Positions 9,517 to 19,834 of a stretch of 64,000 nucleotides of DNA are shown piece after piece. The position numbers and the translations under genes are program-made. How positions within the stretch are numbered: position 1 is the first letter of the stretch; each line of letters starts with the position of its first letter. A model generated the notes under the pieces. That model had not been told where the DNA came from, did no database searches, and saw nothing but the letters and a program-made list of their open reading frames with translations. Origin of the DNA: an uncultured Gammaproteobacteria bacterium (lineage in GTDB: Bacteria > Pseudomonadota > Gammaproteobacteria > Eutrophobiales > Eutrophobiaceae); assembly GCA_943788815.1 (NCBI GenBank), contig CALSRS010000002.1, forward strand, positions 245,062 to 309,061, written 5' to 3'.

Positions 9517-11328
9517 TTATATAGCCTCTATTTCCTCTACCAAGTCCAGTGCGGCAATTGGGACTTCTCTGTCGAATTGTAATCTAGCGAGTTGAGCATA
9601 TAGGCCTTCTTTTTTGATAAGATCAGCATGCCTGCCTTCATCAATGATCTGCCCTTTTGATAATACGATAATTCGATCAGCTTTCTTTACTGTCGCCAAT
9701 CTGTGTGCAATTACAATTGTTGTTCTATCACGCATTAGATGTTCCAGGGCTTCTTGAACCAGGAGCTCACTTTGAGCATCCAGTGAACTGGTGGCTTCAT
9801 CAAGTAAAAGCACAGGGGGATTTTTAAGTATTGCCCTGGCAATTGCCAGGCGTTGTTGTTGCCCTCCTGATAACCTTGCACCCTTTTCACCTAGATACGT
9901 ATTGTATTGATCAGGCAATTCACAAATAAAATCATGTGCTATGGCAATTTTTGCTGCATTTATAACTTCTTCATCACTGGCTTCTGGCCTACCAAGCCTG
10001 ATGTTTTCCAGAACAGATTCTGCAAATAACACAGTGTTTTGAGGCACAATACCAATGCGTTGCCTCACATCGCTAAGAGATGCAGAGCGAATATTTACAT
10101 CGTCATAAATAATTTCCCCTTGCTGAGGGTCATAAAATCTCATCAATAACTGAAATACTGTGCTTTTACCTGCCCCAGACGGACCTACCAGGGCGACTGT
10201 TTCCCCTGCTTTTATATTCAGCGAAAAATCTTTTAGTGCGAATTGTTCAAGGCGGGATGGATAACTAAAACTAAGGTTTCTTATATCTAAATTTCCTTTA
10301 CTTTGACCAAACTGCTCAGGGTTCTTTACCGTCTGCACTGAGGGCATGGCAGTAATCAGTTCCAACAATCGCTCCATAGCACCTGCTGCGCGTTGAACAT
10401 CAGACCAGACTTCACCTAGAGCCATTGTCGTACCAGCGACTATGGTGGCATATAATAAAAATTGTCCTAAAGTACCAGTAGACATTTCACCGGCTATCAC
10501 CTCTCTGGCACCTATCCAGAGAACGCAAACTATTGCCCCAAAAGCAATTAACACCATCGATGCAGATAAAATCGAACTGAGCAAAATTCGCTGACGTGCT
10601 GTTTGAAAAGCAGTTTCAACAAATGTTGAAAATTTGGAGGATAATAAAGTTTCCAGGTTATAGGCCTGGACGATATGTATACTATTTAATGATTCATCAG
10701 CAATACCACCAAGATCAGCTACCCGATCCTGGCTAGAACGTGATAAGCGGCGAACCCGTTTTCCATATACCATCACTGGAAATACCACAACGGGAATTAA
10801 TAAAAACAATAAAGTCGTTAATTTTGGACTTGTCACGAACAGCATCAAGAATGCACCAGCCAACATTACCGCACTACGGACAGCGATAGACATTCCAGCC
10901 CCAAATACTGTCTGAACCAGTGTCGTATCTGTTGTTAACCTGGATAATACTTCACCCGTTCGAGTTGTTTCATAAAAACTGGGACAAAGTGTAATAACAT
11001 TCGCATAGACTGCATTTCGAATATCGGCAACCACACGCTCACCAATCCACATGACGGTGTAAAACCTTAATGCCGCAAAAATTGCAAATACTCCAGCAAG
11101 AACAAATAGATAAAGAAAGTACTTATCAATTGATTCGGCTTGTCCACTTGAAAATCCATAGTCAATTACTGCCCGAAATGCTATAGGCATGCCTAGCGCC
11201 GCTCCTGCTGCAATTAGCAAAAATGAAATAGCAAATGCCAGTCGCATTTTATACTTAAGTAGAAAAGGCAACGCCTCTTTAAGTGGCCTCAGATCTTTGC
11301 TAGCGGGACGTTCAGAACTATTTTTCAT
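9517..11328 (-). CDS. MsbA-like ABC exporter (fused permease and ATPase)
   Basis: 603-residue half-transporter working as a homodimer in the inner membrane to export a lipid, peptide or drug. The N-terminal six-helix permease covers about residues 25-320. The nucleotide-binding domain (about 345-590) shows Walker A GPSGAGKST, Q-loop in GIVPQNTVLFAESV, signature LSGGQQQR, Walker B VLLLDEATSSLD and H-loop VIAHRLATV; all catalytic residues are intact. It belongs to the MsbA/BmrA-like group of unknown substrate; lipid A core export by MsbA is possible, but no lpxK or waa gene is adjacent, so the name msbA is withheld. Single gene divergent from sohB. Confidence 0.92.
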   Translation of the reverse strand: MKNSSERPASKDLRPLKEALPFLLKYKMRLAFAISFLLIAAGAALGMPIAFRAVIDYGFSSGQAESIDKYFLYLFVLAGVFAIFAALRFYTVMWIGERVVADIRNAVYANVITLCPSFYETTRTGEVLSRLTTDTTLVQTVFGAGMSIAVRSAVMLAGAFLMLFVTSPKLTTLLFLLIPVVVFPVMVYGKRVRRLSRSSQDRVADLGGIADESLNSIHIVQAYNLETLLSSKFSTFVETAFQTARQRILLSSILSASMVLIAFGAIVCVLWIGAREVIAGEMSTGTLGQFLLYATIVAGTTMALGEVWSDVQRAAGAMERLLELITAMPSVQTVKNPEQFGQSKGNLDIRNLSFSYPSRLEQFALKDFSLNIKAGETVALVGPSGAGKSTVFQLLMRFYDPQQGEIIYDDVNIRSASLSDVRQRIGIVPQNTVLFAESVLENIRLGRPEASDEEVINAAKIAIAHDFICELPDQYNTYLGEKGARLSGGQQQRLAIARAILKNPPVLLLDEATSSLDAQSELLVQEALEHLMRDRTTIVIAHRLATVKKADRIIVLSKGQIIDEGRHADLIKKEGLYAQLARLQFDREVPIAALDLVEEIEAI

Positions 11329-11441
11329 ATATATATATTAACAGACATAATGTTGAGATGGATGATAATATAATAAGGAATATCATTTTTGAATATTTGA
11401 TTTAAATACATTCGATAAATACAAAGTAGAAATTAATTACT

Positions 11442-12440
11442 ATGTGGTCTGATTTTATTCTTGAATTCGGGATTTTCTTTGCAGAAGTTCTTTCTGTCAT
11501 TCTATTAATTTCGATTGCCGTCTTATTCATTTTCTTTGCAATAACCCGGTCTCGTCCTGATATGGAAGGCCAAATAGAAATAAGAAATTTAAACCAAAAA
11601 TTCGATCAAATGCGATTGATTCTCAACTCTGTTCTACTACCTAAAAAAGAATATAAAAAATCCCTCAAAGACTATAAGTCTGACCATAAAAAAACTAAAA
11701 ATCGACCCGATGACGATAAAAGAAATCGATTATTCGTAATCAGCTTCAAAGGCGACATCAAGGCATCTGAAGTTACTTCTCTAAGAGAAGAAATCACAGC
11801 AATTTTAGGCGTATCTAAGCAGGGTGACGAAGTCCTGGTCAAACTTGAAAGCGGTGGAGGTACTGTCCATGGATATGGACTTGCGGCATCCCAATTAAAA
11901 CGACTGCGTGATAAGAAAATAAAATTAACGGTGTCTGTTGATAAAGTTGCTGCTAGTGGTGGCTATATGATGGCATGTGTTGCGAACACGATTGTTTCTG
12001 CTCCTTTTGCAATAATTGGTTCAATTGGCGTCCTCGCGCAATTGCCCAACTTCAATCGTTTTTTAAAAAAACATAATATTGATTTTGAACAAATTAGTGC
12101 CGGCAAGCATAAACGCTCTATCACTTTGTTTGGAGAGAACACCAAGCAAGACAGGGAAAAACTAAAAGAGGAACTGGAAGATACTCATGAATTATTCAAA
12201 CAATTTATTATAGAAAATCGTGAGATTGTTGATATAGAATCCATCGCCACCGGAGAACACTGGTATGGTCAACGCGCGCTGGACTTGAATCTTGTCGATA
12301 AGATTCAAACTAGTGATGATTTTATTGGCGAAGCTACAGAAATATTTGATATCTATGAAATTGAATATTCCAGGAAGAAACCTGTAATGGAAAAAGTTTT
12401 TGGTTCAGCAGTGAAATTATTCACGCCTGATGACTACTAA
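11442..12440 (+). CDS. sohB: Inner-membrane S49 peptidase SohB
   Basis: Signal-peptide-peptidase-like serine protease anchored in the inner membrane. 332 residues (E. coli SohB 349): a transmembrane segment at about 10-35, a charged linker (about 65-95), then the S49 domain. The catalytic Ser172 is in KVAASGGYM, and Lys224 in GKHKRS is spaced 52 residues away, as expected for the SohB Ser/Lys dyad. Divergent from the ABC exporter with a 113-base shared promoter region, convergent with avtA. Native substrate is unknown for the family; in E. coli extra copies suppress loss of the periplasmic protease DegP. Confidence 0.95.
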   Translation: MWSDFILEFGIFFAEVLSVILLISIAVLFIFFAITRSRPDMEGQIEIRNLNQKFDQMRLILNSVLLPKKEYKKSLKDYKSDHKKTKNRPDDDKRNRLFVISFKGDIKASEVTSLREEITAILGVSKQGDEVLVKLESGGGTVHGYGLAASQLKRLRDKKIKLTVSVDKVAASGGYMMACVANTIVSAPFAIIGSIGVLAQLPNFNRFLKKHNIDFEQISAGKHKRSITLFGENTKQDREKLKEELEDTHELFKQFIIENREIVDIESIATGEHWYGQRALDLNLVDKIQTSDDFIGEATEIFDIYEIEYSRKKPVMEKVFGSAVKLFTPDDY

Positions 12441-12515
12441 TGTATGATTGTGGATTTCCATATTCCATCAATATAAATTTAATCTTTATCAACTTTCCGC
12501 GTGGCTCTCCACTTC

Positions 12516-13766
12516 TTAGGTATATAAGGCCCTGACCTCTTCACCAATTATTTTAATTCCCTTCTCAACGATAGAATCATGCATGGCATAACTAATTCTC
12601 AGGCATTCTTTGCTATGAGGCCAGTCATCGCTTAAGCCAGGAAAGAAATAATTACCGGGCACTACGATGACCCCTCTTAATTTCAGTCGCAGGTAAAGCT
12701 CATGACAAGATATAGGTAAATCAGGTAACCATAACCAGAGAAATATGGCGCCTTCCATTTTATGTGTATAAAAATTTAATCCTTTAAGTTCTTGATGCAA
12801 GCAGTTCGCGGCCTGTTCCGCCTTGCGCCGGTAATAATGCCGAATGACATTATTACTCAAGTTAATTATGTCGCGTGTATGCACTAAATCCAGTGCCAGC
12901 GCTGGTCCAAAACTCCCTATAGACAAACTGAATATCGCATTCATTTTCACAATAGAATCAATCATATCCGCATCACCAATAATTATTCCGGTACGCGCAC
13001 CCGGAAGTCCAAATTTTGACAGGCTCATGCAGAGTATCGTGTTCTTATCCCAATTTAATGTGGCATCAGTGTAGATAATATTCGGGAAAGGCATACCATA
13101 AGCATTATCAATAATTAATGGAATATCATGATTAGATGCCAGCACCTGAAGATGTGATATTTCACTATCAGACATGACATTTCCCGTGGGGTTAGTTGGG
13201 CGTGATATACATATAGCGCCAATTTCAGGCCCTATAGACAGGGATTCAAAATCCACATGGTATTTAAACCAATGATCTTCCATCTTTTCAATTTCAGGTT
13301 TATGCCCAATAAACTGATCAGATGATAATCCCAGGTCACTGTATCCAATATATTCAGGCAACATTGGTAATAATATTTTTCTCCTGGGTCCTTTATCATA
13401 ATCACCAGAAAACATATTAAATAACATAAAAAATGCTGCCTGACTTCCAGATGTTAGTGCAATATTCTCAACACCTATTTCCCATCGATATTCACTATTA
13501 AAAAGATCAACTAAGGCTTCAATAAACTCCATATTTCCCCGTGGGGGATCATAGTCACCTATTATCTGTGCAAACTCTACAGGGTCGGCAGCAATACGTT
13601 CCAGTCGTTCCATAATAAATTGCTGTACCTCTGGAATATGGGCAGGATTGCCACCACCTAACATTAGCAACTCATTCTCACCTGCATTAGCATCACCAAG
13701 ATCTTCCATTAATCGGACAATCCCGGAATCTTCCGTAAAGTGTTTTTGAAACTTGGAGTAGTGCAT
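12516..13766 (-). CDS. avtA: Valine-pyruvate aminotransferase AvtA
   Basis: PLP-dependent fold-type I aminotransferase that exchanges amino groups between alanine/pyruvate and valine/2-ketoisovalerate. 416 residues, same as the E. coli enzyme (417). The PLP lysine is Lys251 in SLSKFGLPGARTG; the GGGNPAHIP opening and SRPTNPTGN (phosphate/aspartate region) match the AvtA group rather than ordinary AspC-like enzymes. Lies 67 bases after the M28 peptidase gene and may be the last member of the rnr-rlmB-DUF192-M28 unit or have its own promoter. A weak GTGG-CTCT-CCAC hairpin sits downstream. Confidence 0.94.
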   Translation of the reverse strand: MHYSKFQKHFTEDSGIVRLMEDLGDANAGENELLMLGGGNPAHIPEVQQFIMERLERIAADPVEFAQIIGDYDPPRGNMEFIEALVDLFNSEYRWEIGVENIALTSGSQAAFFMLFNMFSGDYDKGPRRKILLPMLPEYIGYSDLGLSSDQFIGHKPEIEKMEDHWFKYHVDFESLSIGPEIGAICISRPTNPTGNVMSDSEISHLQVLASNHDIPLIIDNAYGMPFPNIIYTDATLNWDKNTILCMSLSKFGLPGARTGIIIGDADMIDSIVKMNAIFSLSIGSFGPALALDLVHTRDIINLSNNVIRHYYRRKAEQAANCLHQELKGLNFYTHKMEGAIFLWLWLPDLPISCHELYLRLKLRGVIVVPGNYFFPGLSDDWPHSKECLRISYAMHDSIVEKGIKIIGEEVRALYT

Positions 13767-13833
13767 AAGGATATTTTTATATTGGGTTAATGAATCTTAA
13801 AAAGCTGGATAAATACAAATCTTGATATTGTTA

Positions 13834-14877
13834 TTATTCCTGTGCAAGACGTTCTATCAAAAGCGACAATCCCTTGACCACTTTTGCCATACTTTCATAA
13901 TCAAGCGTATCGTAAAGATCACTTGGTGAATGGTAATTCCTGTTTCTATAAAATGAAGTGTCAGTAATCATTATCGCTGGAAAATCGTAATACCAATAAG
14001 ATGCATGATCAGAACGCCTGATATCCCGCTCTATCCATTGTGGAGCGACCAGTCCTTCAGAGGGAAATAATTCCAGATCCCTGAAGTGTGTAATTGCCCT
14101 CATTTGAAAATCCCTTGATGACAGGTTTGATACAAACGCAATAAAATTCCCAGTATCTGGATAAAAATTCTGAAGTATAGCCGGATAACGCTGACTACCT
14201 GGCTCATTAGAATAATAACCAATCATTTCAAGCGAAATCATTCCCACAATTAATTCGGATCGTGTGTATGAACGCTTTGCACTATACATGCTTCCCATTT
14301 CAGTTTGTCTGTATCGTGGAACCTCTTCGTTAGCAAATGCAATAATTCTTACTGTTCTAGGGAACCGTTTGCCACTTAAATATTTTGCAATTTCCAATAA
14401 TCCTGCAATACCAGAGGCATTATCATCAGCGCCGGGGGTTAGCCACCTTGTGTCATAATGTGCCCCAATAACAAGGATTTCATCTCGCTTTTCCTGTCCG
14501 TAGATATCGACTTCTATATTTCTTAGATCATGTTCTCCAAATACCCTGCTCGTAGGGATGTACCCATAAGATTCTAGTTGTCGTTGTATATAATCGGCCG
14601 CCTGATCGAGCTTGATATTCTGTCCAGTACTGCGATCACCAATTTCATCTGATAAATAATAAACATGTTTTTCCAGTTGTAGACTTAAATCTTCCAACTC
14701 ACTTGAATACTGTGGCATATCCCGTTGTATGGAAGTGCCCGGCATAGTGACAGCAAAAAATAGAAAAAACACAAAGAAAATAACAAGAACGACTGCAGAA
14801 ATGATTACATTAATGACGATTTTTTTACTGTTATATTCCGGTTCGTCATCCTCAAGATAATCAGGATAATCATTCAT
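13834..14877 (-). CDS. Membrane-anchored M28 family metallopeptidase
   Basis: 347 residues: acidic cytoplasmic N-terminus, one transmembrane helix (about 20-45), then a periplasmic M28 zinc aminopeptidase-type domain. Metal and catalytic residues visible in order: GAHYDTRW (His, Asp), GADDNASG (bridging Asp), FANEEVPR (catalytic Glu and ligand Glu), and RSDHASYWYY (last His ligand). This is the pattern of the aminopeptidase/glutaminyl-cyclase-like branch; the exact substrate cannot be read from sequence. It lies 18 bases after the DUF192 gene in the same direction, suggesting co-transcription. Confidence 0.88.
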   Translation of the reverse strand: MNDYPDYLEDDEPEYNSKKIVINVIISAVVLVIFFVFFLFFAVTMPGTSIQRDMPQYSSELEDLSLQLEKHVYYLSDEIGDRSTGQNIKLDQAADYIQRQLESYGYIPTSRVFGEHDLRNIEVDIYGQEKRDEILVIGAHYDTRWLTPGADDNASGIAGLLEIAKYLSGKRFPRTVRIIAFANEEVPRYRQTEMGSMYSAKRSYTRSELIVGMISLEMIGYYSNEPGSQRYPAILQNFYPDTGNFIAFVSNLSSRDFQMRAITHFRDLELFPSEGLVAPQWIERDIRRSDHASYWYYDFPAIMITDTSFYRNRNYHSPSDLYDTLDYESMAKVVKGLSLLIERLAQE

Positions 14878-14895
14878 AACTAGTTCTTATATGCA

Positions 14896-15366
14896 CTAGT
14901 TTAAATCAGGAAGAGTAACTGTGTCACCGATAGAAATTTGATGTTTATCCACCTGGCCAGCATTTAATTCCAATACTCCCTTTACAGCTTGCCCTGAACT
15001 TATTCGATCCAGAGAAAATGGGACAGTATTTCTGGCAATATTAACAACCATGCCATTGCCATCAATAAACAGCATATCTAGTGGAATGATTGTATTTTTC
15101 ATCCACATTGTTGCTGGGCGTTCGGGGGAATATATAAATAGCATACCTTGATCTTCAGGCATATTATCTCGAAACATCAATCCTCGCATCATTTGCGCTG
15201 GCGTCTTTGCTATTTCTATTTGATAGGTAACAGATGTGCCTTTGGATGTCGTAATCAGCAATGATTCAAGTACTGATTCTTTTCCATATAGGGTACTGGA
15301 TGTCAGTGAAATAATTACCAAGAAGAATACATTTACAATTATTTTAATATTTTGCTTCATAAACAT
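14896..15366 (-). CDS. DUF192 family exported protein
   Basis: Small secreted or periplasmic protein of the DUF192 beta-barrel family. A signal peptide (about residues 1-28) is followed by the signatures TPAQMMRGLMFRDNMPEDQG, RPATMWMKNT and LDMLFIDGNG. No enzymatic activity is established for the family. The AGG at the ribosome site is 7 bases before the second ATG (15360, MKQNIK) and abuts the first ATG at 15366, so 15360 is the likely start. Sits between rlmB (16-base gap) and the M28 gene (18-base gap). Confidence 0.88.
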   Translation of the reverse strand: MFMKQNIKIIVNVFFLVIISLTSSTLYGKESVLESLLITTSKGTSVTYQIEIAKTPAQMMRGLMFRDNMPEDQGMLFIYSPERPATMWMKNTIIPLDMLFIDGNGMVVNIARNTVPFSLDRISSGQAVKGVLELNAGQVDKHQISIGDTVTLPDLN

Positions 15367-15382
15367 ACCTGATTAAAGTTGA

Positions 15383-16132
15383 TTAGTCCCTCTGTCGCAA
15401 GACCTCATATAAACAGACACCGGTTGCGACTGAAAGGTTCAGACTCTCAACAATACCATGTACAGGAAAACTGACAAGAAAATCACAATGATCCCGGGTA
15501 TTTTTTCTCAAACCCGTTCCTTCCCCTCCCATAACCATTGCAATAGGAGGTCGAAGATCCACATCATAAAGATTTTGTGTCGCTACGCTGTCTGTTCCTA
15601 CTATCCAAATCCCAATCTCTTTTAACGACTTAATCGTTCTTGAGAGATTAGTAACAGATATTATAGGAGTATATTCCACAGCGCCGCAGGCAACCTTTCG
15701 CACGGTCGATGTGACGGAGACGGTTTTGTCTTTAGGGATAATGACAGCCGCCACACCTGCCGCATTAGCAGTTCGGATACATGCGCCTAGATTATGTGGG
15801 TCCTGCACCCCATCGAGTATTAATAAAAGAGGTGGGGCATCCACACAGTTTTCGATAATTCTGGGTAAATCCTTTTCGGACCAGAGATCTCCAGATTTAA
15901 TTTTTGCCATTACCCCCTGATGAACACCGTGATCAGTATGCTTGTCCATAACTAATTTGGATACGTGTTCAATATTCAATTCGTTCTTCTCACATAACAA
16001 TACAATTTCATTTAATTCCCTGGAATTTTTCTTCTTATCAATAATCCAAAGATTCAAGACCCTGTCAGGATTCTGTTTTATTAAATGGTGTACAGCATGT
16101 ATGCCGTATATCGTTTCGTTTTTTTGATTCAT
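15383..16132 (-). CDS. rlmB: 23S rRNA (guanosine-2'-O-)-methyltransferase RlmB
   Basis: SPOUT-class methyltransferase that modifies G2251 in the P-loop of 23S rRNA. 249 residues (E. coli 243): an N-terminal L30e-like RNA-binding domain (about 1-90) opening with IYGIHAVHHLI, and a TrmH-like knotted domain with LILDGVQDPHNLGACIRTA, AMVMGGEGTGLR and SLNLSVATGVCLYE (motifs 1-3). Thirty-one bases after rnr, as in many gammaproteobacteria (rnr-rlmB), so cotranscribed. Confidence 0.96.
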   Translation of the reverse strand: MNQKNETIYGIHAVHHLIKQNPDRVLNLWIIDKKKNSRELNEIVLLCEKNELNIEHVSKLVMDKHTDHGVHQGVMAKIKSGDLWSEKDLPRIIENCVDAPPLLLILDGVQDPHNLGACIRTANAAGVAAVIIPKDKTVSVTSTVRKVACGAVEYTPIISVTNLSRTIKSLKEIGIWIVGTDSVATQNLYDVDLRPPIAMVMGGEGTGLRKNTRDHCDFLVSFPVHGIVESLNLSVATGVCLYEVLRQRD

Positions 16133-16163
16133 TCAATGAAAATATTATTGTTTAAGAAACTTA

Positions 16164-18305
16164 CTATACCAACTCAAAATCTATCTTATTATCTTCCGTA
16201 TTTACTTTGATTAATTTAACTTTCAATGGCTCACCAAGTCGGTAGATACGTCGTGTCTTTTCACCTTTAAGCTGATGATGAATACTATCATGATGATAAT
16301 AATCAGCTGGCAGGCTGGTCACATGAACCAAGCCCTCCACAAAAACATCCGTCAGCTCGACAAATAGTCCAAATGCTGTAACACCTGATATTAGTCCCTG
16401 AAAATTCTCACCTATTCTGTCCTTCATATACTCACATTTTAATCTTTGTACCACATCGCGACTTGCTTCTTCTGCTCGCCTTTCAGTCATAGAGCAATGG
16501 TTTCCATATTCATGCATATTTTCAGTAGTATATGGGTACTTATTTTTTTTATCAGTCGCCAGGTGCTTGATGCCTCTATGGACAATCAAGTCGGGATAAC
16601 GCCTGATTGGAGAAGTAAAATGTGTATACGCTTCAAATGCCAATCCAAAATGTCCCATATTTGATTCACCATAATATGCAAGCGGCATGCTTCTTAGCAT
16701 TACTGTTTGAATCAGATGTGCTTCCGGCTTGTTCTGGATCTTGTCCATTACCCTTGCATAATCATCTGTAGTTGGTTCTTTTATATTACCTAGTCCTAGA
16801 CCAAATGATTTCAAAAATATATTTAAATTCTCAAGTTTTTCCTGCTTTGGACAATCATGTACTCTAAACAAGGAAGGTAATTTATTTTCAAGTAAATAGT
16901 TAGCTGCTGAGGTATTTGCTGCTAACATAAATTCTTCAATCAGGCGATGTGCTTCGTTTCGAACTAGTGGATCAATTGATCTGATATCTCCTTTATCATC
17001 AAAATTTATAACTGATTCCAGGGTTTTAAATTCCAACATCCCTTGCTTCTTTCTATACTTATGCATCATTGAATACAGTTCTGACAAGGCATCCAGGTGA
17101 ACCAGAAGTTTGGCATATTTGGAACGTAGATCTTTTTTCACATCAAACACACAAGCATTCATTATTGTATATGTCAGTCTAGATGCTGAGCGTATCGCTG
17201 CCTTATAAAACTGATAATCAACAATTTTCCCTGACTTACTAATTTTCATTTCACAGACCATAACTAACCTGATCTGATCTGGCACAAGTGAACACAGATT
17301 ATTTGAAAGCACCTCAGGTAACATGGGCACTACACGGTCGGGGAAATAGACGGAGGTTCCACGTTTGTAGGCTTCTGTATCAAGTGATGTAAAAGGCCTT
17401 ACATAATGAGAAACATCCGCAATAGCCACATATAAAGACCAGTTATCTCCAGATTTTTTACAAAATACAGCATCATCGAAATCTCTTGCATCCTCTCCAT
17501 CTATCGTTACAAATGGAAGATGAGTCAGGTCTCGTCGACTAGATGAAATATTGACTTCTTGCTGCTCAATTCCTTTAATTTCTTCTACAACTGCAACTGG
17601 CCATTCATAAGGAATCTCATAGGAACGTATCGCAATATCAGTGGCGATGTTTGTTGAATAATGATCAGTAATAATTTCAACAATCTTGCCCACTGGCTGG
17701 GTATGTTTATCAGGTTGCCTGGTTAATCTGACAACAACATATTGTCCATGCTTTGCCTTTTTCTCGCTCCCGGGAGGAATAAAAATATCTTGATGAATTC
17801 GTTTATTGTCTGGTGTAACAAACCCGATTTCACTTTCCTTGAAATATTTACCAACAATAGTTTCATTTCCCCGCTCTACAACCTCTATCAGTTCACCTTC
17901 CTTTTTACCTCGTCGATTTATGCCTGATACACGAACAATGGCACGATCACCATTTAACAAAGATCGCATTTGTTTTCCGGAAAGATATATATCTTCATTA
18001 CCTTCATCAGGAACAAGAAAACCATATCCATCTCTATTTCCAATTACTTTACCAGCAACCAGGTCCATTTTATTCACCAGGCCGTAACCACCGCGACGAT
18101 TTCTAATTAATTGTCCATCTCGAACCATTGCCTTGAGACGCTTACGTAGAGCTTTACGTTCTTCCACCGAGTTCATATCGAAACGGCTTGCAATTTTTTT
18201 TGAATTTAATGGGTGCCCTGATTTATCAAGTATTTTCAGGATATCATCCCGAGAAGGGATGCTTATAGTATGTTGCTCATGCGCTTTGGATTGTTTTCGT
18301 TTCAA
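16164..18305 (-). CDS. rnr: Ribonuclease R
   Basis: Processive 3'-to-5' exoribonuclease that digests structured RNA. Order: N-terminal helix-turn-helix (about 15-80), two cold-shock-like domains, the RNB catalytic domain with its aspartate cluster DGEDARDFDDAVF, and an S1 domain (about 625-705; GENFQGLISGVTAFGLFVEL). 713 residues against 813 in E. coli: the protein ends just after the S1 domain with FELV and lacks the lysine-rich C-terminal tail. The start codon is TTG at 18305, preceded by a GGA 8 nt upstream. Divergent from tRNA-Leu. Confidence 0.96.
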   Translation of the reverse strand: MKRKQSKAHEQHTISIPSRDDILKILDKSGHPLNSKKIASRFDMNSVEERKALRKRLKAMVRDGQLIRNRRGGYGLVNKMDLVAGKVIGNRDGYGFLVPDEGNEDIYLSGKQMRSLLNGDRAIVRVSGINRRGKKEGELIEVVERGNETIVGKYFKESEIGFVTPDNKRIHQDIFIPPGSEKKAKHGQYVVVRLTRQPDKHTQPVGKIVEIITDHYSTNIATDIAIRSYEIPYEWPVAVVEEIKGIEQQEVNISSSRRDLTHLPFVTIDGEDARDFDDAVFCKKSGDNWSLYVAIADVSHYVRPFTSLDTEAYKRGTSVYFPDRVVPMLPEVLSNNLCSLVPDQIRLVMVCEMKISKSGKIVDYQFYKAAIRSASRLTYTIMNACVFDVKKDLRSKYAKLLVHLDALSELYSMMHKYRKKQGMLEFKTLESVINFDDKGDIRSIDPLVRNEAHRLIEEFMLAANTSAANYLLENKLPSLFRVHDCPKQEKLENLNIFLKSFGLGLGNIKEPTTDDYARVMDKIQNKPEAHLIQTVMLRSMPLAYYGESNMGHFGLAFEAYTHFTSPIRRYPDLIVHRGIKHLATDKKNKYPYTTENMHEYGNHCSMTERRAEEASRDVVQRLKCEYMKDRIGENFQGLISGVTAFGLFVELTDVFVEGLVHVTSLPADYYHHDSIHHQLKGEKTRRIYRLGEPLKVKLIKVNTEDNKIDFELV

Positions 18306-18327
18306 TTTCGTATTCCAGTGCGTATCA

Positions 18328-18356
18328 TTGACAAGTATCCAGTGTATCGGTAAAGT
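18328..18356 (+). promoter_or_regulatory. Promoter of tRNA-Leu with GC-rich discriminator
   Basis: TTGACA (18328-18333), exact 17-base spacer, TAAAGT (18351-18356), then CCGCCG. Transcript start predicted near 18363, about 23 bases before the mature tRNA. A perfect -35 with a GC-rich discriminator is the usual form of stable-RNA promoters that respond to ppGpp/DksA; the response itself is inference. Confidence 0.7.
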
Positions 18357-18385
18357 CCGCCGTTACTTTCCGTGTATGTTACCTT

Positions 18386-18472
18386 GCCGAGGTGGCGGAA
18401 TTGGTAGACGCGCTAGCTTCAGGTGCTAGTTGGGGCAACTCAGTGGAGGTTCAAGTCCTCTTCTCGGCACCA
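18386..18472 (+). tRNA. tRNA-Leu (anticodon CAG)
   Basis: 87 nt including an encoded CCA (18470-18472). Acceptor stem GCCGAGG / TCTCGGC, D arm with GGAATTGGTAGACGC, anticodon stem CTAGC/GCTAG around the loop TTCAGGT (anticodon CAG), class II long variable arm TTGGGGCAACTCA, and T loop TTCAAGT on a five-pair stem. It reads CUG codons. It lies between divergent rnr and convergent purA, a conserved position in several gammaproteobacteria. Confidence 0.98.
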
Positions 18473-18487
18473 TCTTTACTAATATTA

Positions 18488-19792
<1,305 letters not shown>

Positions 19793-19834
19793 CTAATATC
19801 AAAAATTATGGCTTGACGCCCGTTATGATTCGAA

